From Plasmopara viticola (taxonomy: Eukaryota; Oomycota; Peronosporomycetes; Peronosporales; Peronosporaceae): 64,000 nucleotides of DNA. The stretch lies in NCBI GenBank assembly GCA_001695595.3, contig MBPM02000009.1, positions 434,001-498,000 of the forward strand. Direction: 5' to 3'. The notes below the pieces were generated by a model. It did not search any database and was not told the DNA's origin. It saw only the letters and a program-made list of their open reading frames with translations. Of the stretch, positions 10,841-22,209 are shown one piece after another (positions within the stretch are counted from its first letter, which is position 1; every line of letters starts with the position of its first letter). The position numbers and the translations under genes were made by a program.

Positions 10841-13409
10841 ATGCTTTCCAAAATAATAGCTCCAACTTTATTGCAAGGTCACGCAGCATTTTATACCGAA
10901 AAGGCAAGCAAAAGATGTAAGGCTTACGGGAAACGACTGTTCAAACCATTAATTTATTGGGATCTAATAGAATAGTGTTGTGAAAAGGACTTCATAAACT
11001 TTGCTCCTCGTACTTGTATATGCACCGGTGGCTGAATGTAAAAGACGGACCTTATCAACTCCCAAGGGTGTTGATCTACCTATGACCACTGAGGTTAGCC
11101 GGATGAGAGCACTAAAACGTATCGACCTCAACAATTTAAACCTCTTCTCTGCGTGCAATAGTACCTGCTCGAAACTTTAAGCTATATAGCACCTTTGCTT
11201 ATGGCGCGCTTGTCTTTCAAGCATTACCATGAGTTTGTAAGCCCCACAGCTGGACGAAGGGAGAAAATAAGCTTTCCCATAAACATTGTGCGCCAGTATC
11301 TGAACATTATAGGAAGCTTGTTTCGGTCGCTTCTTCAATAAATTGGTCTAATCGTTTGTTGCAATACTTTACGATCAAGTTGCGCATTCAAACCGCCTAT
11401 CATCCCACTCAACTTAAGGTAGAGTATTTCGTAAATTGTCGATCAATGCATTTGTAAGACCGTGGCGTTGCACCCCTCTTCTTCTGTCTTTTGTGGTACC
11501 GATGTTTATCGACATCTTTATACGCGATAGTTATCCAGTGACATGCCATAAGATAGACGTCATACCAGTGCAAGAGGCGTCGCCAAAGAGCATAAAGTAT
11601 ACTGGACTCGAAGGAAATTCTGATAATACGGTAAATGACAGTATTTTTGCTGGTGGAATATTTTTTTAAAGCGATTGGTACGATATCAATGCGGCCAAAA
11701 GCTTTCCCAAACAAACGCATCTTACCATCAATTTACTATCATACTCAAATAGATCAGGCAAGTTTTTGTTTTTTTTACAGTTTGAGCTCGTTATTTGCCG
11801 ATTTAAGCGTGAAAAGGTAAAGTATATCCTGCTTCTGAGTGCTTGCGCCCCATGCTTTTCAAACGCATTCCCATAAAAGCGAATACCGATTACCGATTTT
11901 GTCTTGCATGTTTGACAACGCAACGTCAACTACCTCTCGAATCACACACTTGTTTTCGGGTATCCTCTTTTACTTACTCAAGTCATTGTCAATCTTAGTA
12001 CCACTTTATTGACTGTACTCGAACATAGCGTAAACGTAGGTGCAATCTAAAAGACTACAACTTTCCACTATACGTAGGCTAAGACCTTGAGATACTCAAG
12101 CTTTTTAATAGATATATACTCCTATCACCTCTTGGTAGTAGAGCCGCGCTACACGAGTGATTAAGGCAAATCTAGTCGAGTCCTTACGGAAAAACTTGGC
12201 GCACTTACACTTGTTCGAGCAGCATGTATGACCTATACATATGTGACGTCAATCTACTGGGAAAAAGTGAGCACGAAAGCAGGAAAGGATAGGCGTTAGA
12301 GCAGACAGAAGGTCTTGAAAAGAGATGCGAAAGAATACAGCGAATGCTGAAGTTTGGCAACAACCTGGTCTGCTCCTAGGACAAGCTAACGATGATGGCG
12401 AATTCAATTTTGAAGAGCATTGTCTAAGCGAAATTGATCACTTGTACTCATTTCAGCGAATTTGAATACGTGACTTCGTGATAAAGCTCAGGTAGACTAT
12501 AAATACTGTTTTCCAGTTCTGGAAAGTATTGTTAATCACTGAGCTAATATACTGAAGTAAATTGGAACTTTGTCAGCAATGCTAATATTTATTACTGCTT
12601 CAATGATTCGCTCTCGGCAAATCTGGAATTAATAATTCGACGCGATGAGCATTAACGAAGAAAGCAATTGCCTCAGCCTGGCGCCTTGTGAATTTGTTAC
12701 TTGAAAAGGTCTAAAAAATCCTATCCGTGAGAATAAGTGGTTATCCAAACGATGCTCGGTGCAGAGATACAGCTACGCAGACCAAATGTCCATCCGCAAC
12801 TCACATTAAACGAAAGCATTAATAGGCCTCCAACACAAAGCAGTTGATGGTCTATACAGCAACGCACGAAAAGCTGTCCGACCCAACTGTCACCAAGTAA
12901 TGACGTCTTGAAACACTATCGAGCATATTTGTAGCGACGAAATTAATTGGAACCGGTGCTCTGATGACGAGAAGCACGTTTCGTATGTATGCTACGTGTT
13001 GTCAAAGCCAAAAGATTTTTTTGCTTCATTGGGAATAGTTTTGGCCCACGCAGAAATTGTACGCTACGTTGAGAGATTATATGGTTTAGTGGACCGTATA
13101 ATCGCTTAACGTAGCGTACTATAGTTGTAATGAAAACATAAGTGATACACATTCATTTCAAGCCTGTGCTGTGGCTCAGAAAAATACTTATCGTCTCACC
13201 AGTCACGCGTATTACATATTCAAGATTTCCTTTTTGCTTTTCTGGCGCTAGCGATACCGATATTCAATCATAAATTTAAGGCATGTCATAATATAGCCTG
13301 TAAAAAGCACGATACACATTTGCTATTACACAATAAAATTGCTCCTGAGCAATTTTGGTTTGTATTTTTATCCATCGTATAGTCAATGAGACAAACGATA
13401 ACTGTTTTA

Positions 13410-14030
13410 TTAAGACATTGCATATAAAGCGAGATTAATTTGGCCGTTTCCAATCTTTGGGATTTTCTGCCTCATTGAGGTCCTTGAGTATGAGCTTCTA
13501 ATAAAGGGATCAGCGTAGAGCACGGAGTGCGAGGGGTATGGTTTGAGAACAATTGCCACGAGCGAGCACGTAGTGTGCGACGCAAGGCTCCGCGATTGCA
13601 TGGCTTCGTGGGCGTGGTGTATGCAAAGCATCATCCTAAAATGTCTTTGACTTTTAGTTTGAATGTACAAGTCGCAGACCCACGAGCAAGGCTCAAATTT
13701 TAGAAGGAGAGCCATCTTTCTTATCACATTTTGGAGTGGGCCGTAGTCGACAATGAGGCAACTTTTTTTGTCTACTTTCGACAATGTGTGACCGGCGCGC
13801 GAGGTGCAGCAGCGCCCGATAAGCGACCGAAGCATCATCTGATGGACTAGCATACTCAAGTCAGGATACCGCATGGTTGTTAAATAATGTAAGCCTGGAT
13901 CGTATTTTATAAATGTTGCCGGTTTTTGAGTCTGACGATGAACCAAGTGCGGACAAGGTAGACGATTGCTTGACACGAAGTGCTTTGTAATGGCCTTTGA
14001 AGCAAATGTGCGGACTCCTGAAAGTGGCAC
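13410..14030 (-). pseudogene. Decayed mobile-element protein (206 codons still open), block D1
   Basis: A 206-codon frame is open here. The same protein frame can be followed in block D2 (about 55196-55690, minus), where it is split by frameshifts; shared patches include RAGHTLSK and CIHHAH. Conservation in the same frame suggests a true ancestral coding region, most likely of a retroelement because an LTR-like repeat lies just beyond it (14095-14345). No known domain is recognisable. The frame extends to the D1/C1 junction, so its 3' end probably includes foreign sequence. Confidence 0.4.
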
Positions 14031-14345
14031 AAGACATAATGGCGATGAATGTTTAACACAAAGCTAACGGTGAGAGGCTTAACTTAAGAAGAGAGTGAGC
14101 GTAACGGGCTTGCACGAAGCTAGTGTGTGTCACATAAGTTAATGATAGTTACCATTTTGTGTAACAGAAGTCACGTAGTATTTGAAAAATCAATATTATC
14201 ACTACACAGTCTTATGGCCAATGCTTGATGCACATTAGTAGGAACTGCTAAGCTTATTGTAATTGTAGAACGTCTATTTTCAAAACGTTTTGTGTTCTAA
14301 ATATAGTCCAGTCCGCATCTAAAGCTTAAACTAAGTCATAGTGTT
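13440..14345. repeat. Block D, right part, copy D1, with LTR-like end
   Basis: It aligns directly with about 55200-56110, where it follows the left part of block D without the 3.7-kb C block. The last 250 bases are an LTR-like repeat (see 10486-10840). Confidence 0.7.
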
Positions 14346-16339
14346 TAGCCAATTACAGCTCTTAGAGGAGTATCCGTGGAATGAGATTAAGGTCAGAGAG
14401 CTATCTCACGCTGAATCAGATGTGCTAGCAAGTTTTCTACCATGCGGTTCGTGATTTCCTTTTCACAGGGCATATGGACGCCGTTGGTATAGCTCCGACA
14501 AACTTATTTCAAGATCGTTTCAATCGAACATAGTAGTGTATTGCGAAGTACACGCAGAAAGATTGTGCTCTTGAGATTCATTTAGTATATACAGATCCGC
14601 CGTCTTGGCTTGTCAAAAGGTTAAGACATCACTGGCACTTATACTGGCATCAGAAGTATCAGCGGCCGCACTGGGAAGGCTGTTAAAGTTGCGCCAGTGA
14701 TGTTGCACGAAAATACGATTAATATTTTTTTGCGTTTCACCACTAGGCTCTTAGTGTAGCCGACAATTTTGATGAATACGACGAGCTCACCGCGAAATTT
14801 TCTTTGGCTTCGAACTTGCTAGGGCATATCTGGAACTAGACTCGCACGTTATTGTGCAAGATATTCATAAATTGCTTTGTCAGACACGACTTTTCGAAGA
14901 TGTACTATATACACAAAGCATACTCTTTTGTAAGAAGGAAATGTGCGCAGTGTAGCGCTCACGTCACAAACATTGGGCTGGGAATCACCTCATTGGGCTG
15001 AAGTCGATGTGCGCTAGGTTTCAAGTCTTGAAGGTGTACAAAGCGCTCGTGTTATACCTTACCGAAGCCGATGAGCTTTATATCGCATAGTATCTATACA
15101 GAGTAAATGCGTAGTTGGAATTTACATGTTAGTACAAATTTCGGCTGCAACTGTTATGAGTACCGTTGTAAGCTTAGCAAATCGGCGGTTCTGATGTCGT
15201 TACAAGAAAAGCTTCGGTTTGGGAGTCGTCAGGCACCTTTAATGATTAGCGGTCAATTGGTGTTGCAGTCAAACGACTGTGCTACTAAGCTGAATAATGG
15301 ACGTTGCAGTACCCTAAGGGGCGACTGGCGAGAGACAGCTGACATGAGAATCTAATATGTAAGCACTTCAATCTACTTGGTTGGGTAGGCAGAATGCGGA
15401 TGTCGCAGCTTTAGTGTCGGCTAGACACTTACGCATGTATCAGATCATGATTTTATAAGGGTGGTGATATTCCGTTTAGAGTTGAACAACGAATGATACA
15501 CATGTCACCGAAGTTAATAACTTTTTTCTTATACATTTTGCTGTCGTGACTAATCTCGCAGATTCATACCCTCATGTTCGAAGCTAATTTATAGTACTTA
15601 ATCAACAGCCGTCTAGACTTTAAGTCTTCCCATTGATTAGTTTTATGATTGTCCAGCAAAGTTTAATCGCTGAAATGAAGCCATTTTATTTTCCGTGCAA
15701 GATAAATGAGATAGTATGAAGCATTTCGCGAGGCCAGAAATGTTAGTTCAACTAATTGGACTAAAATGTACGGTGCCCATTGCCAATCTGAAAAGAGATT
15801 GTCAATCGCCAATCAGCGAAGTATTCTTTGGTTGTTGCGTTGCAATATTTTGGAAAAGAGCTTGGTTCATCACTCACTTACAGTCGCAAAGTTTAAACTA
15901 ACCTTTTTTGCATGAAATGTCTTTTTATATGTGCTGAGATCAGCCTGGGTTCGTTGTAATATTGTCTTAATGCATTCTATAAAAGATGGGCTGGAATGGG
16001 CAAGAGTGGCGTTGACTTGAGCCATTTTTTGTCACCGTCTCTCGTGTATCTACGTGCCAAAGTTCAAGCCATCTACTGCGCAGATAGATACAGCTGGTTA
16101 GTTTGTGTTCATCAAGACGATAGCGAATCAAAGCTTCGACATTAAGCGGACGTTTCCTCTGTAGACAATCCGTGGTACGCGATAACATCCGGAACATGTA
16201 AGAGACAATGTGGTTGTCATTATAGCACACGTTCCTTTTTGGCAAAAAAACGAAGGATTATGTAGTTAAAAAATTTCCACGCTATTTTTATGTCTTAAGC
16301 AAACTCACAAATGAATATTTGGTATCGTTGGTGCCAAAG

Positions 16340-16800
16340 TCACTTATATCTGAAAACTATAACTATTTTCAGTGTGCCTTTCTTGGTCTCCCACATAGCC
16401 AATTGAAGCAAGATTGTTCTACCGTCGAAAAGAAGTAGCTGCGTAGATTCCGTGCGCGGGTCTTGCGTAATAGCGCATGCCTGGATACACGAACGCCAAT
16501 TGTACACTAGCCTTAAGGCGTCTAGCCAATCAATCACACAGCTCTACCCAATCAGTACGAGGATGCGACTGGGACGGCAGACCTAGTCGAATTATTGCTT
16601 ATAGTGACATTTAAGTCGCCCATAACTATTGTTTTGCCTAGCATGTGCCACCCAAATTATCCGAGAGGATTACTACAGGAGCGCGAGAAAATGTGCCTTG
16701 TCTTGGGAAATCATCGGGTTCGTATACATGTATATATAAACACTGTTAGCTCGCCAATTCTGGTCTTGAAAATTAATTATCTTATACGTTAATATACCTT
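16340..16800 (-). pseudogene. LINE endonuclease (APE/EEP-type) relic, copy 1
   Basis: The minus strand matches the plus-strand endonuclease relic at 44040-44560, including the stretch around 16600-16640 that corresponds to the GDLN motif there. It is broken by stops and frameshifts. The neighbouring reverse-transcriptase relic (17290-17730) is on the plus strand, so the two LINE parts lie head to head in both this copy and the inverted copy. Confidence 0.5.
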
Positions 16801-17289
16801 GTAAACGCGCTTTGTTATATTTTCAGCCTTCTGAACAAAAGGGGTTGAGGAAGAACAAGCCCTACGTCATGTCTTTTGGTCAAAAGTATAAGACTTGATA
16901 TCGGATCAAAAGCAGCGCGTTCCGGTGTCGGAAAATTGTTTTTAATTTGCGATAAAAAAAATCTCTTCTAAGATCCGTCTCTTTATACGTGACCGGCTGG
17001 TGTTTGGAGAGAGACAAAAGACCTTTCAACTTCATATATTCGCTCCTTCAAAATTAAAAATTACCGAATTGTAAGTGCTGTTCCAGGAAATTGTATAGGG
17101 GAGCATCCAAGATCATACGCTGTCAACACATCTTCCAATCTACTCGCGGGGCCAATAAGAATTTTCATCTACTTGCTAATTTGTACAGAGTGAAGCGAAT
17201 GCATTATACTGATCTGTTCACCGCTCTTTAGTCATCTTTCAGGACTTACAAAACTGTACAAAGACAGGTATCCCGAAGCATACGGTATC

Positions 17290-17730
17290 TCAATCGACTT
17301 TGCGAAAGACTTTGAAAGCGTGCTGCGACTGGTATAAAAAATGATATTTTAACAATTCAAACCTGATGCAGCGTTTAAAGCGAATCAATAATTTTTCAAC
17401 CCAGACCTCAGTCGGTTCATTACTAAACAATTCGACCAGCGACTCGTTTTTGGCGCGAAATTTCGCCATTAAGACCCACTTTGACAATAATTTATGGGCT
17501 CTTTATGGAATCATGCTTGTGTGCTCAATTCTCCTATCGCAGACTTACTCTTTAAAGATTATCTGTATACTAGCGATTGTCAATGACGGTACCGGGTATT
17601 TAAGTGGTGCGGCGACTTCCTAATTGCTATCCGAAAGTATGCAAAGGCATTACGAGTGCGACTTAAGGTAGAAAAAAACATGTATATGCCGTTCATGTCA
17701 ATGCCAACATACTTAAGCTGACTTGGCTTC
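17290..17730 (+). pseudogene. LINE reverse-transcriptase relic, copy 1
   Basis: Translation near 17292 gives SIDFAKDFESV, like the (I/L)DFxKAFDSV box of non-LTR reverse transcriptases. Near 17565 the catalytic FADD box is degraded to IVNDG. Related relics lie on the minus strand at 43110-43500 and 50870-51250, the latter with a preserved FADD. Frameshifts and stops show it is dead. Confidence 0.5.
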
Positions 17731-17859
17731 AGTAATGTAGAATAATTAGCATTTTGGCCCCGTCGGACAGCGCAAACCTGCCACTCGTATTTGAAGGGAC
17801 ACCCGAACAGAAATTCTCACTTAAGTATATACGTACTATGCCGATAAAAGTAATGTTCC

Positions 17860-18780
17860 CGTATGGATGACAGCGATGATGATGATTTGCTCTGTGTCGT
17901 AATATCGAGCATATACTTAATGATTTTAAATCGGAGAGACATTCCACTGATTGCGATCAGCACCTTGGAAGTTGTTGGCCAGGCCTTTAGAGCTTTAAAT
18001 TGCGCCTGTGACGCCTATTCGTTTGGTGACGCAACTCTTAGGCCTCAAAGGGTGTATGTACAAACATACTTTGATGTCCTTCTACTTCGTAGTCGTGCAG
18101 AGCCGAGAAGACTTAAACAAAGAGCTAAGTTTTTCACTTGCAAGTAGTGCTAAAAGGTGTGCTCACAAATGAGTTTTATGCTAGTGGTTTATTCAAACAA
18201 AACCCATACTTTATTTCTCCGTTTGAATTCACGCTCATACAAAATGTTTGGGCACATAAACCAAAGAGGCTCAAGACGGTTTAATCTCGCCCATTACTTA
18301 CAAAAGGGACGTGTAGATCAAGAAAATTTCGGCGAGGCCACTGTTCAATCTCCCGAACAAGATTACGGAACAGGTTAAATTGATTAACATTAAGAAACGC
18401 TCAAACGCATAGCGTAGATTTCTTAATTTGGGCAATGGCTCAACCACTCTCCCTTCTTCTGCCCACAGGATGCTGGAGCCGTATACAATGCAATCGTAAT
18501 TACTCAAATTATGGATTGATTTATTGGAGAGTCGAGTCTGACTTTTAAGTCGCAATAATAGCATCGCGTAACATCTTGAGGAAAAGAGCACCAATTAAAG
18601 CCTTCGGTGTTAATCCTAGCCTGCCATCAGGAGCAAATGTGTTGATTCAGTCTGTGGCAGATATCCGGCTGATGCAAGGCTATTGATTGTGATTTTGAAG
18701 AACATAAAGTGCAGATAAATGTGTTCACTACTGTCAATAGCGATACTGTATTTCTAGTTAGCGGTGTACTAGATGATACT
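17860..18780. repeat. Block H, copy H1 (inverted relative to its neighbours)
   Basis: It matches 42010-42990 and 49860-50770, all in the same (+) orientation, although the flanks of H1 and H2 match each other in inverted orientation. No protein is recognisable. Confidence 0.7.
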
Positions 18781-21198
18781 CTGTAAGAGGACCGCCCTTT
18801 TGCGTAGAATTTGCACTTCCTTCAATACAGTACCACAAGACGAGGTAAAACGCCGTTATAGATGGTTGGCGTCTAAGTGGCTAGATGTTGTGCAACACCA
18901 GAACTCTAACATGGCGAACAAAGATTTGTCTGAAGACGTTGTAACTTTTTCGCTCAACCAAATTTGCCGAGTGTTGCTCTGAATGTACGCGTACATCGAC
19001 ATCTTTAGGTGGTCTTGTGAGAAAGGACATAGCGAATTACCTCAATTGCGCTTTTTGAGCACATTTACCTTGGTAAGCTTCCTTGTCAGCGTCTGGATAG
19101 ATAGAAGCGGGCCGAATGAGATATTGTTACTATGATTGACAGTATACCTTTTAGTAGAATCACTTATACGATGAAGAATAGTCATAAATTTTCTTATCTA
19201 CTAAGTGCTTTAAAGATAAGATTTTATCTTCTGCTATTATTATTATTTCTAAGCTAAATTACTATGCTGTTTCTTAAGAAAGCAACATGGCCATGCTTTT
19301 TGAGGAGCCGCTAGTCACCACCCGCTTTTCGCTATTTACCACTCACTATCATTCATACTGCTTCAAAGCTGGCGTCAGAATAAGTGCACAATGCCTGGAA
19401 AATATTACAATTATAGCCTGCGACTAAAGGGCAAGGGAGGAGGTGAAGATGCCTTTTTAAAGGAAAAAAGTCGTGAAAGCACATCCGACAGGTTCGATTG
19501 TACCAAGCTGTGGCTGGTATACGTCTTGAATTTCCTAAATAAGTCCAATGACTTCAATTGGTTGTGGCTGTGAAGCCTTGATGTCACGATTTCGTTACGT
19601 GACATCCTGTCTAAGCGGGCTGACGCCTACTAAATGGGCAGTGTCGAGCAGATTCACGGTTGACCAGGTTGCTTGACGTTTGTTGTTAATTGCAAATGCT
19701 TGAAGGTGCGAGATAAGAAGCTTGACTACCTGTAGCAGCGCAACACGAAGAAGAAATTTGTTTAGGTTCGTAGGCAAGCCTGGCACAAACTTTTGTTGTT
19801 AAAGCTGAGAAGCCTAGTAGCAGCATTTGCGTAGAATTACTTACTAGAAAGTAGACCGAAATATTTGGTTATTATTAAAGGATTCTAAGTAACGATTTAC
19901 GACGAGGCAAATGGTGTTTTAGACGCCGACAAAATAGTTTCGTAATATTTAATATTAGGGGCTTGCGCTTGAATTTATTATAACAGAGATCATTTTTAAC
20001 AATGCTTTGTATGCAGCTAATCGGAGCAAATGACTAGTGCACAAGGTTTGTTTTAAAGGGGGTATATTTAGCGAAAAGTAAGTGGTGACTAGCGACTCTC
20101 GGTTTTTATTATATTTTCGAACGGTAAGCTACGGGACTGAACGTTGAAAGCACAAGGGCTATCAACAAATTACGTACTACAAAAGCAACCAACTTTTCAT
20201 CTAATTACACAACTGTTTCGACCACTCCGTTTTTTTTTTCGATATACTTGGACAATCTATTAATTTGTAGCCGTCTGAAGCAAAGCCATCTTCGTGTATA
20301 AAGTGAGAAGGGTAAAGTCGTAAGAACGTATAATCTTTAAACAAGTACCAACGACCAAGTCTTTGCGGCCAACGAGATAAAGTCATCGGATCTCTTGTAA
20401 GCAGTCGAAAAATCAGCGCAGATACCGAGAAAGTGAAAGTCGGTACGGTCTGGCCTACGCCACTATTTTAAAAAAGTTTGCTATAGTACCTTAAGCAAGT
20501 ACTTGCACTAGCCCTAAATGGGAGATGCGAGCATTGCCTCTTCTTTTCAACGGAATAAGGTACTCTAGCTCCGTTTCCTCTTAGTTATACAAGAGTTGCA
20601 AACACTTAAGAAGAAAGGACATGGAAAGCTCTATTTCCCAGATTTATAGTTTGAGCTCAATTTTTATATGAAAACAGGTACACCACTCTGCGAAACGGCG
20701 ACTGATGTGCAATCTCACTCGACAAAATAACCATCTTCCTGGACAATTGAGGTAATAACGAGTAATACCAAAGCGTGAAGGTTTGCTTATTACAAACGAG
20801 ACAAAAAAGCTTTTAAGCGAACCTTTTACGACCCATGAAATACGTTGGTTGGTGTGCACCATCGACCTTCCTAAGATTTTTTGACATTTTTTGGAATTTA
20901 GTACTAAGATCCTTATTTTTATCTCATAGTAACATTAAGGCTCTTTAAGCTTTCTTTAAAGTGTGTCCTGCTTTCACCTTACTGCTAAGGCTAGTACGAG
21001 TGATCACAAAACGGCTTAAGGTACCCACATAGCAACAATAAGGCCGAGAGTTCGAGTACTCATACGTGCGCTTCGAGCAACAGGTCGAGCGTACGAGGAG
21101 AGGTGACTTTTCGACGCTATTCAGGCTCCTTGCGCCGGGATGGGAGGTTGTCGGTCCGACTGTAGTGCTGGACACACGGCCAACGAACTTTAACTAGC

Positions 21199-21280
21199 TC
21201 TAAAAATTCGTGGCACGAATGCTCGAAACGACATAGATCTAAAACTTCGTGACACGAACGCCTTGAAACGACATATACCA
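21199..21280 (+). repeat. Imperfect tandem duplication (about 40-bp unit)
   Basis: Two neighbouring units share ctctaaaaattcgtggcac or its variant atctaaaacttcgtgacac, each ending in gaaacgacata. The inverted copy B2 has only one such unit, so the duplication is local to B1. Confidence 0.6.
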
Positions 21281-21599
21281 AGGCTCTGAAGAGCGATGAA
21301 ACTCTAACAAAAAATTGCTGACGCGTTCATCCCCGAGATCTCACGGATTGTCGATGGAATTGAGGCTATTAGATTACAAGACTAAGAAGCGTGGCTCAAC
21401 ACGTGTAATGGCTTTGCACGGTACAAGAAGTTATCCTCTAAAGGCTTATGTGATTCGCTTCGGCCGAGAAAAGTCTAGTGGCTCGTTATTGGTGGGCCGA
21501 GTTCTATAAGTACATATGTGCGCATAAGCAACGTATGCCAACTGGTGAAATTATCATCGAATGCATCCACACCATTGGCAAGATTGACATTCCCATTAC

Positions 21600-22000
21600 C
21601 CTCCTGTCAGTCTAATAGTATAAATTTGGCACTCGGTCTACCGAAGGACTCGGCAGGCAGAACTTTTAACGACTTGACCTGTGTTGGACAGTCAAAGCAG
21701 CACGACATCTTCTCGAACATAACCTTAAAAAACATGGACTTCCGAAATTGATGTCTCGAACCTAGACCCCCACTTGACTGGCTCTTTCAAATATGTTTCG
21801 TGCGCTTTAGGGCACCAGACTAGATATGTCGAGTAAAAACCGCTGTTGGACGTGGTTCGCAGTGTATGTGCGGATATACCAAGACGCTGGGTTAGCATGC
21901 TTTCACTCGTAAAATCTCTACTAAACTATACAGCAGACTACACGCTATTTTACGTGAATGGGTTAGACAACACTTGCGCTCCGTTAGTGCACCTACATTT
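21600..22000 (+). pseudogene. Ty3/gypsy integrase relic, copy 1
   Basis: Around 21890-21975 the translation (RWVSMLSLVKSLLN...YTLFYVNGL) fits the integrase C-terminal pattern W-x-x-x-L-x-L-V-x-F-x-x-N ... TPFxVNxG. Similar remains are at 25040-25290 (+) and 38300-38620 (-). A 118-codon frame at 21846-22202 begins in this relic and runs on into unrelated sequence, so I do not treat it as a gene. Confidence 0.5.
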
Positions 22001-22209
22001 TGTCGCAAGGATTGATAAGGGAGAAAAAGCAGGGCAATTTTTTCTGCAGTGCATAAACAGGTCGAAGCACTTTTGGCAAAAAAGTGTTTTTAGGCGCGTA
22101 AGCACAAAAATAGAAATTGGCATGAAGTCAATACCTTCAAAAGAAATATTTAGATCGAAGGGTAAAATAAAAGGACAGAAATGGAAGTCAATCATTTGGT
22201 AGTATTAAG

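Larger units (their letters stand above)
9745..13430. repeat. Block C, copy C1
   Basis: This segment of about 3.7 kb has an inverted counterpart at 46300-49170 (C3) and a direct one at 26690-30115 (C2, lacking the first 600 bases). In copy 1 it separates the two halves of block D, which are contiguous at 51630-56110. It contains an LTR-like repeat near its left side and one open frame of 149 codons on the minus strand. The rest shows no recognisable protein. Confidence 0.75.
14455..17855. repeat. Block E plus LINE relics, copy 1
   Basis: From about 14600 this stretch is the inverted counterpart of 43000-46295 along its whole length. Its first part also matches 30118-31885 in direct orientation, and 14455-14600 matches 49220-49370. 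It contains no intact gene. It includes LINE endonuclease and reverse-transcriptase remains, listed separately. At 17855 the collinearity with the inverted copy breaks because block H is flipped. Confidence 0.75.
18825..22000. repeat. Block B, copy B1
   Basis: This is the inverted counterpart of about 38300-41995. Landmarks are 18840-19100 with 41700-41990, 20040-20100 with 40745-40810, 20400-20460 with 39800-39870, and 21000-21130 with 39090-39220. B2 carries an extra stretch of about 600 bases (40145-40745) that is related to block A (5250-5700). The right part contains gypsy integrase remains. No intact gene is seen. Confidence 0.7.

Noticed and set aside
21846..22202. 118-codon plus-strand frame as a complete gene
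   Set aside because: Its first part is a gypsy integrase relic and its second half is unrelated lysine-rich sequence. The paralogous relics are broken.
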